Assembly: GCA_025351005.1 (NCBI GenBank)
Contig: JANXWS010000056.1
Coordinates: forward strand, 1 to 64,000
DNA length: 64,000 nt
Reading direction: 5' to 3'
Source of the DNA: Pseudomonadota bacterium
Lineage (GTDB): Bacteria; Pseudomonadota; Gammaproteobacteria; Steroidobacterales; Steroidobacteraceae
Shown here piece by piece: positions 33,398-42,891 of the stretch. Position 1 is the first letter of the stretch. Each line of letters opens with the position of its first letter. A program made the position numbers and the translations under genes. The notes under the pieces are model-generated. The model had not been told where the DNA came from. It made no database searches and saw only the letters and a list, made by a program, of their open reading frames with translations.

Positions 33398-34093
33398 ATG
33401 ATCGCGACCGAGCACTTCGTGTTCCTGCACCTGCACAAGTCGGGCGGCAGCTTCGTCAACGACTGCCTGGTCCGGTTCGTACCGGGCGCGCGCCACGTCG
33501 GCTATCACCTGCCGCGGCCGCTGATCCCGCGCAGCTACGCCGAGCTGCCGATACTCGGCTTCGTACGCAACCCGTGGAGTTACTACGTGTCGTGGTACCA
33601 CTTCCAGAAGGGCCACCCGCGGCCGAACGCACTGTTCCGCATCCTGAGCGACGACGGCCGGCTTGATTTCGAGCCGACCGTGCGCAACATGCTGTCGATC
33701 GGCAGCAACGACCTGCTGCTCGATCGCATCCTCGCGCAGCTGCCGGCCAGCTACTCGAACCGCGGGCTGAACCTCCCGGCGTTCGCGCTCGCGCCGATCC
33801 GCGGCACCGGCCTCGGCTTCTACGGCTATCTGTACCGCTACCTGTATGGCGAGATCGACGATCGGGTGCGCATCGGCCGGATGGAAAACCTGCGCGACGA
33901 GCTGCTCGCGATGATGGCCGCGACCGGCCTGCATGCGAGCGCGGCTCTGCGTACCCATGTGCACGAGGCCGATCCGAGCAACGTCTCCGAGCACATCCCC
34001 TACGCCGCCTGCTACGGACCGGAGCTGCGCGACCTCGTGCGCCATGGCGACGCCGAGATCGTCGAGCGGCACGGCTACACCTTCGGCGCGTGA
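33398..34093 (+). CDS. Sulfotransferase family protein
   Basis: 231-residue PAPS-dependent sulfotransferase-like protein. The 5'-phosphosulfate loop is FLHLHKSGGSFVNDCL near the N-terminus and the 3'-phosphate site is LGFVRNPWSYYVSWYHFQKG. The short length and these motifs resemble the Sulfotransfer_2-type branch. It should move a sulfuryl group from PAPS to a hydroxyl acceptor. The ATG at 33398 begins right before the PAPS loop. It is probably co-transcribed with the upstream hydroxylase. Its end overlaps the convergent fusion gene by 19 bases. Confidence 0.82.
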   Translation: MIATEHFVFLHLHKSGGSFVNDCLVRFVPGARHVGYHLPRPLIPRSYAELPILGFVRNPWSYYVSWYHFQKGHPRPNALFRILSDDGRLDFEPTVRNMLSIGSNDLLLDRILAQLPASYSNRGLNLPAFALAPIRGTGLGFYGYLYRYLYGEIDDRVRIGRMENLRDELLAMMAATGLHASAALRTHVHEADPSNVSEHIPYAACYGPELRDLVRHGDAEIVERHGYTFGA

Positions 34094-35967
34094 GCCGCGG
34101 CCAGTTCCTCGAGGCGCCGCCACGTCAGCTGCACGCCCGGCAGCACGGCTGCGAGCGCATCGGCATGGCGCTCCCATTTGGCTGCGGCGGGCGGCGTCAG
34201 CGTGAAGCGCGACAGCGGCAGCGGCGCCTGCACGCGGGCCTCGAGCGCCGCGTCCATCGCGACACCGAGTGCCCCGCAGACCCCGCGGATGGCGTCGGCC
34301 GGTCGTGCCATCAGGTCCTCGTATCGAAGCGCGTGCCAGCGCTCCGGCGGCAGCTGGCTGAGATCATCGAGGATTGCGCGGTTTGCCGCTTCCCACTGGA
34401 ACGCCGCGATCTCCTCGATGGGGCGCCCATTGAGGGCACGCCATCCGGGCGGCAGCAGCAGCGACCAGGGCCCGGCAAAGCCGGGCAGGCCGTTGTAGGT
34501 CTTCCAGCGCCCGGATTTCCAGGCCTCGATGATGCTCGCGATGTTGGCGCGCGGCTCGCGCCACAGGAACACGAACTGGGCGTCCGGAAATAGCCGGTCA
34601 AAGAACGGGATCCTGAGGGCATTCTTGGGCGTCTTCTCGAGGAACCGGCGCGCCGCTGTCGGCGCTACTCGCCGTCCCGCCGCGTCGCACAGCTGCTCGA
34701 GGATCGCCGCGGTGACGTAGTCACGCACGGCGTCGGTCGCGTGCCGCGCGCCCAAGCGATTGGAATCGACCGTCGGCGCACCGGGTCGCAGCGACTCGAG
34801 GCCCTCGACCAGCATGTGACCCTCGCCGCCGACGGTGCAGGTCTGATCGCCCGCGGCCAGCGTCTCGAACAGCAGCGTGCTGCCGGAGCGCGGCGCCGCG
34901 ACGATGAAGACCGGTCGTTGCAGCGCCTGCGGCCGGACGACGCTGGCGGCGGGCGGCAGCCTTGCCGCCGACGGGTTCGCGCCAGGACCTGATACCGTCG
35001 TCAGCGGTGCGGCCGGCAGCGTGCCGTGCGGACGCGGCTCCGAAAGAATCGCCCGGAGCACGCGGCCTTCGAAGATCACGTGGGCCGCGACGCGGTTGGT
35101 GCGCATCACAAGGCCGTCGGCCGCCGCCTGCAGCTCGTCGCGCTTCTGATCGACGAAGCGCCGCAGTGCCGCGCGGCCGGCCGCGTCCTCCCCGTGGATC
35201 AGGTAAGCCTGGCGCCAGTCGCGGCAGAAGCCGTCGAGCATGCCGTGGTAGCGCGCGAGGCGGCTCGGGTCGACGCGCGCGTCGGCCGCTACGAGCTCGG
35301 CCCGCAGGTCGAGGACCAGCAGGTCGACCTCGGGTGGCGGCATGACCGGCCGCGGGACCGTGCGCTCGGTCGTCGGCCAGTCGTCGCGGCCGGCCTGATA
35401 GGTGTGGCGCGCATCGGGGGCCTGCTGTTCGCTGAGCCCGACCAGCTGCCAGAAGCGCGAGCCGCCGGTCGTGTCGGCGACCAGGTGGATGCGTTCCGAG
35501 CTGCCGGGGTTCTCGACATGGTGCAGGCGCCAGTTGTCGAACACCCACGCCTCGCCCGCCGCCATGTGCACGCTGGTGCCGTCGCAGTGGAAGCGCACCG
35601 TCGGCGAGGTCACGACCGGTATGTGCAGCCGGACGCGGTAGAACCAGTGGTGGTTGATATCCGCGTGCTCCGGCACACATGCGCCCGGAGCGAGCCGGAG
35701 CAGCCGCGATCGGCTCCACGCCACGCCGAAGCTTGCGAGCACCTGGCGGACGTAGGGCAGGGCGGCCAGGTGCGCCGTCGGCGCCATCGGCCCGTTGACG
35801 GCGTCGTTCTCGCCGCCGTCGACGGTGATCAGGCGCGCCGCGCTGTTGCCTGCGATCTCGTTCGGGTGGCGCACCCAGGCAGTCTGTGGCAGCGCCGCCA
35901 CCTCGACCCGCAGGCGCTCCGCGTCGAATCGGAGTGGCAGCCGGAAGAATGGCCGTGGCAGGCGCAT
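34075..35967 (-). CDS. Fusion of Asp/Asn beta-hydroxylase-type dioxygenase and sulfotransferase
   Basis: 630-residue bifunctional protein. Residues about 1-190 form an HxD-type Asp/Asn hydroxylase domain: H101-A-D103 (PEHADINHHW), H149/H150 (WRLHHVENPG) and R159. Residues about 350-625 are a sulfotransferase with PAPS loop APRSGSTLLFETL (about 358-370) and 3'-phosphate site WREPRANIASI (about 469-479). A helical linker of about 150 residues joins them. The order hydroxylase then sulfotransferase mirrors the two separate genes immediately upstream. A hydroxylated product may therefore be passed to the sulfotransferase domain, which is inference. Confidence 0.88.
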   Translation of the reverse strand: MRLPRPFFRLPLRFDAERLRVEVAALPQTAWVRHPNEIAGNSAARLITVDGGENDAVNGPMAPTAHLAALPYVRQVLASFGVAWSRSRLLRLAPGACVPEHADINHHWFYRVRLHIPVVTSPTVRFHCDGTSVHMAAGEAWVFDNWRLHHVENPGSSERIHLVADTTGGSRFWQLVGLSEQQAPDARHTYQAGRDDWPTTERTVPRPVMPPPEVDLLVLDLRAELVAADARVDPSRLARYHGMLDGFCRDWRQAYLIHGEDAAGRAALRRFVDQKRDELQAAADGLVMRTNRVAAHVIFEGRVLRAILSEPRPHGTLPAAPLTTVSGPGANPSAARLPPAASVVRPQALQRPVFIVAAPRSGSTLLFETLAAGDQTCTVGGEGHMLVEGLESLRPGAPTVDSNRLGARHATDAVRDYVTAAILEQLCDAAGRRVAPTAARRFLEKTPKNALRIPFFDRLFPDAQFVFLWREPRANIASIIEAWKSGRWKTYNGLPGFAGPWSLLLPPGWRALNGRPIEEIAAFQWEAANRAILDDLSQLPPERWHALRYEDLMARPADAIRGVCGALGVAMDAALEARVQAPLPLSRFTLTPPAAAKWERHADALAAVLPGVQLTWRRLEELAAAHAPKV

Positions 35968-35970
35968 GCG

Positions 35971-37242
35971 TCAGGCCGCGGCGACAGCCTGGTTGAAGTC
36001 GCCGATCGCCGGGATGAGCTCGGTGAGCGCGAGTCGCTCCACCTCGGTCAGGTGCGGGTTCCAGACGTCCATGATCAGGACGACGCGCGTCTCGGCGCTG
36101 CGGTTCCAGGCCTCATGCTCATAGGTGTCGTCGAAGACGACGATCGACCCTTCCCGCCAGGCATGCAGCTCGCCACCGACGCGCAGCGCGCAGTCGCGCG
36201 GCACGATCAGCGGCAGGTGCGCCACCAGGCGCGTGTTGGTCACGCCGCGGTGCGGCAGCAGGTGGGTGCCCGGCGTGAACACCGAGAACAGCGCCTCCGG
36301 ACCGTGTCCGCGCACGCGACAGAGCGGCGCAAGATCGAGCGCCGCGGCCGTCTCCGGGCAGCGGCCGCACTCCTCGGCACGGCGCACGCCATGGCGGTGG
36401 AAATAGAATCCCGTCCAGCTGGGCGGACGCTCGGCGCCGCGCAGGTTCGCGCGCTCGAGTTCGGCCGAGTCGAACACCGGTTCGCGGACGACATCGGCCG
36501 CGAGCAGTGCTGCGAGCTCGCCCCGGATCAGCGGCGTGAGTGCCTCGACCGCGTCCATCCACGCGAACAGCCGCCGCTCGAGGTACGGGGACGCCGGCAG
36601 CTCCGGGAAGTAAAGGAACGTCGGCCGCTGCCGACCATCGGGGTACTCGGCCGCTTCGTATCTGAGCAGGATCCGCAGGCAGCGCTCGACCCTGCGCATG
36701 GCGGCAGCACCGTAGCGCGCCGCGAGCGGCTCGATCAGGTTCGCGAGCGCCTCGGTACGCTCCTTGCGGACCGCGAGCACCGCGCGCTCGACTGCCGGCC
36801 GCAGCCCGACGGGCGTCGTCGCAGCGTCGAGCCACTGGCCCCGCACCTGCGCATCCTGCAACGCGCGCGCATAGTGGAGAATCGCCGCGGCGTCGCCGCC
36901 GCGCTCGAGAGCACGAGCAAGGTCGAGCCGTGCGGCGTACAGGTCGGGCTTCATCGCCAGTGCCGTGCGAAACGCCGCGATCGCGGCCACCGCGTCACCG
37001 CCGGCCTCGCAGGCGCGGCCGAGCTGGTGGCGGGCGGAGACGTTGCCCGGATCGATCGCGGTCGCGCGCTCGAGGCGCGCCCGCGCCTCGGCGGCGCGGC
37101 CCTCACGCAGCGCCGCGAGCCCGACGATGGCGAGCGCTTCCGCATCGTCGGGCGTCGCCTCGAGGACGCGGCCGTAGGCACGCTCCGCCTCCGCGACGCG
37201 ACCTTGCCGCAGGAACTCGCGTGCTTCGCTGATCGTGGTCAT
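35971..37242 (-). CDS. TPR-containing AspH-like aspartyl/asparaginyl beta-hydroxylase
   Basis: 423 residues. Residues 1-130 hold three to four TPR units (AEAERAYGRVLEATPDDAEA, AEARARLERATAIDPGN). Residues about 200-410 are an AspH-type dioxygenase very close in motif to animal AspH: FTPGTHLLPHRGVTNTRL (H331), GSIVVFDDTYEHEAWN (H376) and R386 in a VVLIMDVWNPHLT strand. As in AspH, a Gly replaces the usual iron-binding Asp. An RCPETAAAL motif precedes the core. The gene lies 3 bases downstream of the fusion gene's reading direction neighbour and is probably co-transcribed with it. Confidence 0.87.
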   Translation of the reverse strand: MTTISEAREFLRQGRVAEAERAYGRVLEATPDDAEALAIVGLAALREGRAAEARARLERATAIDPGNVSARHQLGRACEAGGDAVAAIAAFRTALAMKPDLYAARLDLARALERGGDAAAILHYARALQDAQVRGQWLDAATTPVGLRPAVERAVLAVRKERTEALANLIEPLAARYGAAAMRRVERCLRILLRYEAAEYPDGRQRPTFLYFPELPASPYLERRLFAWMDAVEALTPLIRGELAALLAADVVREPVFDSAELERANLRGAERPPSWTGFYFHRHGVRRAEECGRCPETAAALDLAPLCRVRGHGPEALFSVFTPGTHLLPHRGVTNTRLVAHLPLIVPRDCALRVGGELHAWREGSIVVFDDTYEHEAWNRSAETRVVLIMDVWNPHLTEVERLALTELIPAIGDFNQAVAAA

Positions 37243-37306
37243 GGGCTCGCGACACTGCTCCGGGCGGGCGTCCCCGGCAGCACTGCCGTGACACGGTCGT
37301 TGTCGA

Positions 37307-37312
37307 TAATAT
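37307..37312 (+). promoter_or_regulatory. Putative -10 box of the prolyl-hydroxylase-like gene
   Basis: TAATAT ends 7 bases before the ATG at 37320, with no Shine-Dalgarno sequence between. It sits in the 77-base gap shared with the divergent TPR-AspH gene. Confidence 0.4.
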
Positions 37313-37319
37313 ACCGGGC

Positions 37320-37886
37320 ATGCCCGTCGGAACGCTGCAGCATTACATCCGCACCTACGACGACGATCTCGAGGCCGCCCTCTGCGAGCGGATGGTCGCG
37401 TCCTTCGACGCGCTCGAACGCTTCCAGCAGCCGAACGGCCGCGGCCACCGCGCGGGCCTCGAGCACTCGGCATGGACCGAGCTCAACGTCACCCGCCTCG
37501 CGGATCCCGGCTTCCTCGGCAGCTTTCGCCTGGGAATCGACCGCGCCCTCGAGCGCTACAACCGCGACCTCGGCCTGACGATCGCCGTGCCGAATTCGGC
37601 GACGATCGCGGACCTGGTCATGAAGCGTTACCGGCCGGGGACCGGCGAGCAGTTTGAACTGCATTTCGACTCGATCTACCAGAAGGCGGACCGCTATCTC
37701 GTCATGCTCTGGTACCTGAACGACGTCGCGTCCGGCGGCGAGACGACGTTCCCGCAACTCGGGGTCGCCGTGCAGCCGAAGCGCGGAAGGCTGCTGATGT
37801 TCCCGCCGTTCTGGATGTACCAGCACGAGGGCCGCGCGCCCGTCGGCGGCGACAAATACATTGTCTCGACCTATCTGACGTACTGA
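37320..37886 (+). CDS. Prolyl-4-hydroxylase-like 2OG-Fe(II) oxygenase
   Basis: 188-residue dioxygenase with a P4H-type double-stranded beta-helix. The iron ligands are H115-F-D117 (FELHFDSIY) and H169 (MYQHEGRAPVGGDKYI), with K179 as the 2-oxoglutarate anchor, as in prolyl 4-hydroxylases. The GGETTFPQLGVAVQPKRGRLLMFPP strand pair is also characteristic. The substrate could be a peptidyl proline, a free amino acid or another residue. No signal peptide is present. It is divergent from the TPR-AspH gene and convergent with the TPR-sulfotransferase gene, 15 bases apart. Confidence 0.87.
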   Translation: MPVGTLQHYIRTYDDDLEAALCERMVASFDALERFQQPNGRGHRAGLEHSAWTELNVTRLADPGFLGSFRLGIDRALERYNRDLGLTIAVPNSATIADLVMKRYRPGTGEQFELHFDSIYQKADRYLVMLWYLNDVASGGETTFPQLGVAVQPKRGRLLMFPPFWMYQHEGRAPVGGDKYIVSTYLTY

Positions 37887-37901
37887 CGGCCAGCGCCGCC
37901 G

Positions 37902-39770
37902 TCAGGCGTCGTAGCCCCAGCGTTCGAGGTAGGGCCGGACCGCCGCCGCGACCGGGGCCAGTTCGCTCTGGTACCGCCGCCAGCGGCCGATCGAAGCGGA
38001 ATTCACCGGGCGCACGACCTGAGCGTAGCTCGGTGTGCTGATGTACTTCTTCTGGATCGCACGGGTGGCAGGCGCCAGTACCGCGTCGTCCCATGGCAGC
38101 TCGAGGAACCCGAGCAGCGAGCGCATCTCGCCCTCGAAATCCTCCACCAGCGTCTCGTAACGGAGCTCGCGAACGGCCGGCTGCAGCAAGCCGACCTCGC
38201 GGTACCACGCATCGAAGGCCCGCAGGTAGCCGGCGGCCAGTGTGTCGAGGTCGCTGCAGAGCAGCGCGAACTCCGGCGCGCGGAAGTGCTGCATGAAGCA
38301 GCTGGCCAGCACGTCGCACGGGTGGCGGATGGCCATCACGATGCGCGCGTTCGGAAAGAGCCGGCGGATCACCGGCAGCCGCAGCATGTTGAGCGGGTTC
38401 TTGTCGACCAGCCGCTGGCCCGTGGCGATCTCTGCGTGGCCGGCCGCACGCCGCCAGTAGGCGGCCCGCAGCGCCGCAAGCTGGCCGGCATCGAGCCCCG
38501 CGAGTCGCTCCGGGTAGGCGACGCCGAGCGCCAGCATGTCGTCGAGCGACTTCTGCACGAGAGCCTGCTCGTCGATCGACACGAGCGCCGGGTGCGCGTC
38601 GAGCGCCACTTCGAGCAGCGTTGTGCCGGAGCGCGGGAAGGCTACGATGAAGACCGGGCTCGCGGCAGCCGGCGGGGCGGGCGGCTCGTCGCACCATCGG
38701 GCGACGTCGGCCGGGTCGCTGGCGTACTGTGCGATATCCAGTCGCGGCATGCCGCGCAGAATGGTCGACGGGGCCGTTTGCTGCAGATGGGCGACCTGCG
38801 ACCGGTGCGCCTCGAGCAGCACGGCAAACGCATCCGGATAGCGACCGAGCGCGTCCAAAGACGCAGCGAGCGGGAACAGCTCGAAATGTCGGTTGGCGAA
38901 ATCGCCGCGGTCCTGGGCGAGGGCGTGCGTGAGCAGCTGCGCCGCGGTCTCATGCCTGCCTTCGCGTTGCGCGAGGCGCGCCTCGGTCAGCAGCAGGTCA
39001 CGGTGCAGCGCGCCGGCACGTGGATCCGCAGCGACGCGGTCGATGAGCGCACGCGCTTCCGCAAGCCGGTTGGTCCGCTCGTAGATCTGCACCAGCGTCA
39101 GCGCGGCCCGCGGATTGAAGGATGCGCCGCCGGCCGAGCGCTCGGCCCACCGCTCGGCGTCGGCCGTCTGGCCGAGCGAGAGCAGCTGGTGGCCGACGTC
39201 GGCGACAAACTCGGGCGCCGCGTCGGGCGGTGCGTCCCAGCCGCGCAGCGCCTCGATGGCTTCCTCGGTCTGGAGCGACTCGAAGCAGGCCTTCGCATAC
39301 TGGAAGCGGAGCTCGGCATCCTCCGGTGCCAGTTCGAGGCCGCACTTGAGCACCGCGCGCGCCGCCTCGTAGTCGCGGCGCTCGAGGTGCAGCAGCCCGA
39401 CGTTGAAGTAGAAGTCAGCGCTGGTGCCGCCGAGCTGCGCCGCCCGGCTGTAGGCGATCAGTGCCGGCTCGTATTGCTGCCGGCAGCGGCGCACGGTGCC
39501 GAGGTGCATCCAGAAGTCTGCGTCATCCGGCACGCGGTCGGTCAGCTCCGTATACACCTCCTCCGCCTCGCCGTAGCGTTCCGTGCCGTGCAGCACGTGG
39601 CCGAGGACGGCCAGGGCGGCGACGTGGCCGGGTGCCCCCGCGAGCGCCTGCCGGCACAAGGCCTCGGCCTCGAGCAGCCGACCGCCACGGGCGAGGTCGG
39701 TCGCGCTCGTCGCGAGGGCATCCGGGTCCAGGTTCGTTGTCGCCACGTCACGGCCCTTTGGAGCGAGCAT
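37902..39770 (-). CDS. TPR-containing sulfotransferase
   Basis: About 622 residues. The N-terminal 330 residues carry many TPR repeats (EAEALCRQALAGAPGHVAAL, YGEAEEVYTELTDRVPDDAD and others). The C-terminal third is a sulfotransferase: PVFIVAFPRSGTTLLEVALD (5'-PAPS loop), LVDKNPLNMLRLPVI and ARIVMAIRHPCDVLASCFMQ (3'-phosphate site). This architecture resembles tyrosylprotein-sulfotransferase-like bacterial proteins. The TPR part probably binds a protein substrate. The ATG at 39770 is preferred over an upstream TTG. A GTG 8 codons further in is also possible. Confidence 0.87.
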   Translation of the reverse strand: MLAPKGRDVATTNLDPDALATSATDLARGGRLLEAEALCRQALAGAPGHVAALAVLGHVLHGTERYGEAEEVYTELTDRVPDDADFWMHLGTVRRCRQQYEPALIAYSRAAQLGGTSADFYFNVGLLHLERRDYEAARAVLKCGLELAPEDAELRFQYAKACFESLQTEEAIEALRGWDAPPDAAPEFVADVGHQLLSLGQTADAERWAERSAGGASFNPRAALTLVQIYERTNRLAEARALIDRVAADPRAGALHRDLLLTEARLAQREGRHETAAQLLTHALAQDRGDFANRHFELFPLAASLDALGRYPDAFAVLLEAHRSQVAHLQQTAPSTILRGMPRLDIAQYASDPADVARWCDEPPAPPAAASPVFIVAFPRSGTTLLEVALDAHPALVSIDEQALVQKSLDDMLALGVAYPERLAGLDAGQLAALRAAYWRRAAGHAEIATGQRLVDKNPLNMLRLPVIRRLFPNARIVMAIRHPCDVLASCFMQHFRAPEFALLCSDLDTLAAGYLRAFDAWYREVGLLQPAVRELRYETLVEDFEGEMRSLLGFLELPWDDAVLAPATRAIQKKYISTPSYAQVVRPVNSASIGRWRRYQSELAPVAAAVRPYLERWGYDA

Positions 39771-39796
39771 CACCGATCCACGTTCTGCCGGCAAAT

Positions 39797-39827
39797 GAAA
39801 AGGCCGCGCGGGTTGCCCCGCGCGGCC
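39797..39827 (-). terminator. Intrinsic terminator of the first TonB receptor gene
   Basis: Arms ggccgcgcggg and cccgcgcggcc pair over 11 bases around a 4-base loop. Read on the minus strand they are followed by TTTTC. It lies 23 bases past the receptor's stop codon and also precedes the TPR-sulfotransferase start. Confidence 0.75.
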
Positions 39828-39849
39828 GTTGGCGATCGCCGGTGCCGGA

Positions 39850-42696
39850 TCAGAACTTCTGGTTGAACGACACGAAGAAGCGGCGGCCGAGCGTGTCGTA
39901 GGTGCTCACGTCGGTGTTCGCGTTCAACACGTTGTTCTGATAGAAGAGCGGCGGCTGCTTGTCGGTCAGGTTCTGTATTCCGACCTGCACCTTCGTCTTG
40001 GTCGGCAGCAGGTACCCCAGCGTCAGGTCGAGGTAGGTGACCGACTCGCGCGGCAGCGTGACGTTCGGTATCGCTCCGTCAGCGTTCAGGATGTCCAGCT
40101 TGCCGATGTAGCGGGCCATCAGCTGCGCATCAGCTCCGAAGCCGTTCCAGCCGACTCCACCGAGCGCGCGCCACTTGGCGAAGTTGCCGAACTGGCGGTT
40201 GAAGGTACCGGCGAACTCGTTAGTGTTACCGCCGACCGTGTTCTGGTAGCTGCCGATGTGGGTCGCATCCAGCGAGAATCGCCAGCCGCCGATCGACGTG
40301 TTCGGCACCACATACTTGACGCCGAAGTCGATGCCATGGGTCTTCAGTTCGCCGAGGTTCACCGTCGGCAGCGCGAACACCGCAACCTGGCCCGCGTCCG
40401 GACCACCGGCGATGCGGGTGATCAGGCCGCAGTAGGCGGCGGACCCGGTCGCGATGCACTGCTGGCTCGCGTAGTTCGGGTCGAGCTGCGTGATCACGTT
40501 GTCGATCTTGTAATACCAGGCGTCGATGTTCATCGACAGGCCGCGGACCGCGCTCGAGTCGTAGACGATGCCGTACGTGACGACGTCGCCGGACTCAGGT
40601 TTCAGGTTGATGTTGCTGAGAATGGTCGAGGTGATCTGCGAGGTGCCCAGGAACTTGTACGAGCCGTCGGTCGGCACGTTGACGCACGCGTTGGCAAGGC
40701 CCGGGGTCGCCGCGAGCTTCGCGGGGGTCAGGTTCAGGCACGGGTCCGCGTAGGTCGGGTTCGACTGTGTCGGCGCGGCGTACAGGTCCGAAATCGTCGG
40801 CACGCGGTACACCTGCGCGTAGGTGCCGCGCACCAGCACGTCGGCGATCGGCCGGTACTCGATCTTCAACTGCGACTTCGTCGTGCTGCCGAACAGCGAA
40901 TAGTCCGAGTAGCGGACGCCGGCCGTCAGGTTGAGGGCGTAGATCCCGGGTACGTTCTTGACGACCGGAACCAGGAACTCGGCGTACAGGTCCCGCTGGT
41001 CGTAGGCGCCCGACGACGGCCCGGTGCAGGCCTCGTTCGAGATCAGGCACTTCGTGAACAGCGGCGGTTGCGCAGTGGCGAGGTGGTCGTTCGAGAACAG
41101 GCCTTCTTGCTTGCTGTACTCGAAGCCGACCGCCGCCGCGAGCGGGCCTGCCGGCAGCTGGAACAGGTTGCCGTCGAGCGACGCGCTGACCGTCTTGTTG
41201 CGGTACGTGCGGTCGGTGCTGTAGTCGGTCGAGTTCAGCCCGAAATTCGTGGCGTTGGCCGGATCGGTCAGGTTGAACATGTCGACCGGCGTGCAGCCGG
41301 CGATCGGGTTGGCCGGCGTGCCGCAGGTCGGGACGGTTCCGTTCAGGAAAGACGGACCGACGGCGGCCTGCAGGCCCGGCTTGTAGAAGTAGCCGGCGAC
41401 GTTCTGGTTCTGGTCGAGGCGGCCGTAGCCCACGTTCACGTCCCAGCGCCAGTCGGTCGAGAACAGGTTGCCCTTGAGGCCGACGTTGGCGAGCTTGCTG
41501 TCGCTGACGGCGGTGCTCTTGCGGTCGCCGAGCGACAGCAGGCGCACGCGCAGGTTCGGGTTCGGCGTGTTGAAGCCGCCGAAGTTGTAGCCGAACGGGT
41601 TGTAGATGCTCTGCGCCGAGACGATGACGTCATCCGCGGTCGCATCGAACGGCAACGGCGCGTACTCGAAGCCGGACGACGTCCGGTTGAACAGGATCTG
41701 GCCGTAGGCCTCGACGCTGTCGTTGAGCTTGTAGTTCAGCGTCGTGAAGACCGCGGCGCGCTCCTGCGGCGTGATGATCAGGTTGTACGGCTGGTAGTTG
41801 AACGCGTCGGAGCCGTGGAAGCAGCGGTAATCCGCAAGCGTCTTGCCGTCGTGGCCCGCAATGCGGGTGACGGAGGTGCAGCCGAAGCCGCCCGGAGTCG
41901 GGCCGTTCAGCGGCGCCTTCAGTCCGACGCGACCGGTCGGGATGCGGCTCGAGCCGCCGCGCGTCACGACACCGCTGTACAGGTAGAGCGCATACTTGGA
42001 GTAGTCGCGCCTCGACGCGTAGACCGCGTCCTGTTGCGAGTAGCTGCCGCCGAACAGTACGTTCAGCCTGTCGTTGCCGCCGCCCCACAGGGCGCTCAGC
42101 GAGTGGTGCTGGCCGTCGCTCTTGGCGGTGCGGCCGTAGTCGGCGTTGAACTCGAGGCCGTCGACATTCTTGCGGGTGATGAAGTTCACGACGCCGGCGA
42201 TCGCGTCGGAGCCGTACACCGCGCCCGCGCCTTCCTTCAGGACCTCGACCCGCTCGATGATCGCGATCGGGATCTGGTTGACGTCGACCGCGCCGCTCGA
42301 CCCCACGAGGCCGACACGCCGGCCGTTCAGCAGCACCAGGGTGCGCTTCGAATTGAGGCCGCGCAGCTCGACGTTCGACTCGCCGAAACCGCCACCGTTG
42401 TTGACCTGGCCGTTCTGCGCGGAGCCCGAGATGGCCGGGACCTGCTGGATGAGGTCACCGATCGTCTGCACGCCGGAGGCTGCAATCGCCGACTGGTCGA
42501 GCACGAACACCGGGCTCGCCGTCTCCGCCTCGACGCGGCGAATGCGGGAACCGGTGACGGTGATTTCCTGCAACGTCTCGGCGGGCTGCGCGGCCGGCTG
42601 CGCCTGCGCCGCGGCCTGCTCGGCCGGCGTCAGCGACGTTACGGCACCGGCGACGAGCGCCAGGCGCACGGCCGCGGTCAACTGTTCGTTTTTCAT
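39850..42696 (-). CDS. TonB-dependent receptor
   Basis: 948-residue outer-membrane receptor. A signal peptide (RLALVAGAVTSLTPAEQAAA) leads to a TonB-box-like LQEITVTGSRIRR and a plug domain (IGDLIQQVPAISG, NVELRGLNSKRTLVLLNGRR, IERVEVLKEGAGAVYGSDAIAG). A long beta-barrel then ends in a C-terminal Phe (RFFVSFNQKF). The VTGSRI-type plug is common in Xanthomonadales and sphingomonad receptors. The ligand is unknown. The position inside the hydroxylase/sulfotransferase island suggests a peptide, sulfated compound or glycan rather than a simple siderophore, which is only inference. A hairpin terminator follows. Confidence 0.93.
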   Translation of the reverse strand: MKNEQLTAAVRLALVAGAVTSLTPAEQAAAQAQPAAQPAETLQEITVTGSRIRRVEAETASPVFVLDQSAIAASGVQTIGDLIQQVPAISGSAQNGQVNNGGGFGESNVELRGLNSKRTLVLLNGRRVGLVGSSGAVDVNQIPIAIIERVEVLKEGAGAVYGSDAIAGVVNFITRKNVDGLEFNADYGRTAKSDGQHHSLSALWGGGNDRLNVLFGGSYSQQDAVYASRRDYSKYALYLYSGVVTRGGSSRIPTGRVGLKAPLNGPTPGGFGCTSVTRIAGHDGKTLADYRCFHGSDAFNYQPYNLIITPQERAAVFTTLNYKLNDSVEAYGQILFNRTSSGFEYAPLPFDATADDVIVSAQSIYNPFGYNFGGFNTPNPNLRVRLLSLGDRKSTAVSDSKLANVGLKGNLFSTDWRWDVNVGYGRLDQNQNVAGYFYKPGLQAAVGPSFLNGTVPTCGTPANPIAGCTPVDMFNLTDPANATNFGLNSTDYSTDRTYRNKTVSASLDGNLFQLPAGPLAAAVGFEYSKQEGLFSNDHLATAQPPLFTKCLISNEACTGPSSGAYDQRDLYAEFLVPVVKNVPGIYALNLTAGVRYSDYSLFGSTTKSQLKIEYRPIADVLVRGTYAQVYRVPTISDLYAAPTQSNPTYADPCLNLTPAKLAATPGLANACVNVPTDGSYKFLGTSQITSTILSNINLKPESGDVVTYGIVYDSSAVRGLSMNIDAWYYKIDNVITQLDPNYASQQCIATGSAAYCGLITRIAGGPDAGQVAVFALPTVNLGELKTHGIDFGVKYVVPNTSIGGWRFSLDATHIGSYQNTVGGNTNEFAGTFNRQFGNFAKWRALGGVGWNGFGADAQLMARYIGKLDILNADGAIPNVTLPRESVTYLDLTLGYLLPTKTKVQVGIQNLTDKQPPLFYQNNVLNANTDVSTYDTLGRRFFVSFNQKF

Positions 42697-42891
42697 CTAA
42701 GACTCCCCACTAGCGGTTGCATCCCCAATTCTGTTTGAAGCGGCGACCGCGCCAACGGTTTAGAAACCCTTGACACAAGTTGACCGGCGCGTGGCGCCTC
42801 TGCCGTGCACCACTAACGACCGAATCAACCGCTGGAACCGCTCCCGGTTCGTCAAATCTTACATACTTGCAAGTGATTCGCAATTCCAAAG

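Noticed and set aside
35026-37578. 850-residue plus-strand ORF
   Set aside because: It is antisense to the hydroxylase-sulfotransferase fusion and the TPR-AspH gene, has no recognisable domain and shows the Arg/Ala-rich shadow composition.
39829-42738. 969-residue plus-strand ORF opposite the first TonB receptor
   Set aside because: It is antisense to a full-length receptor with signal peptide, plug and C-terminal Phe. Its composition is rich in Arg, Val and Gln typical of a shadow frame in GC-rich DNA.
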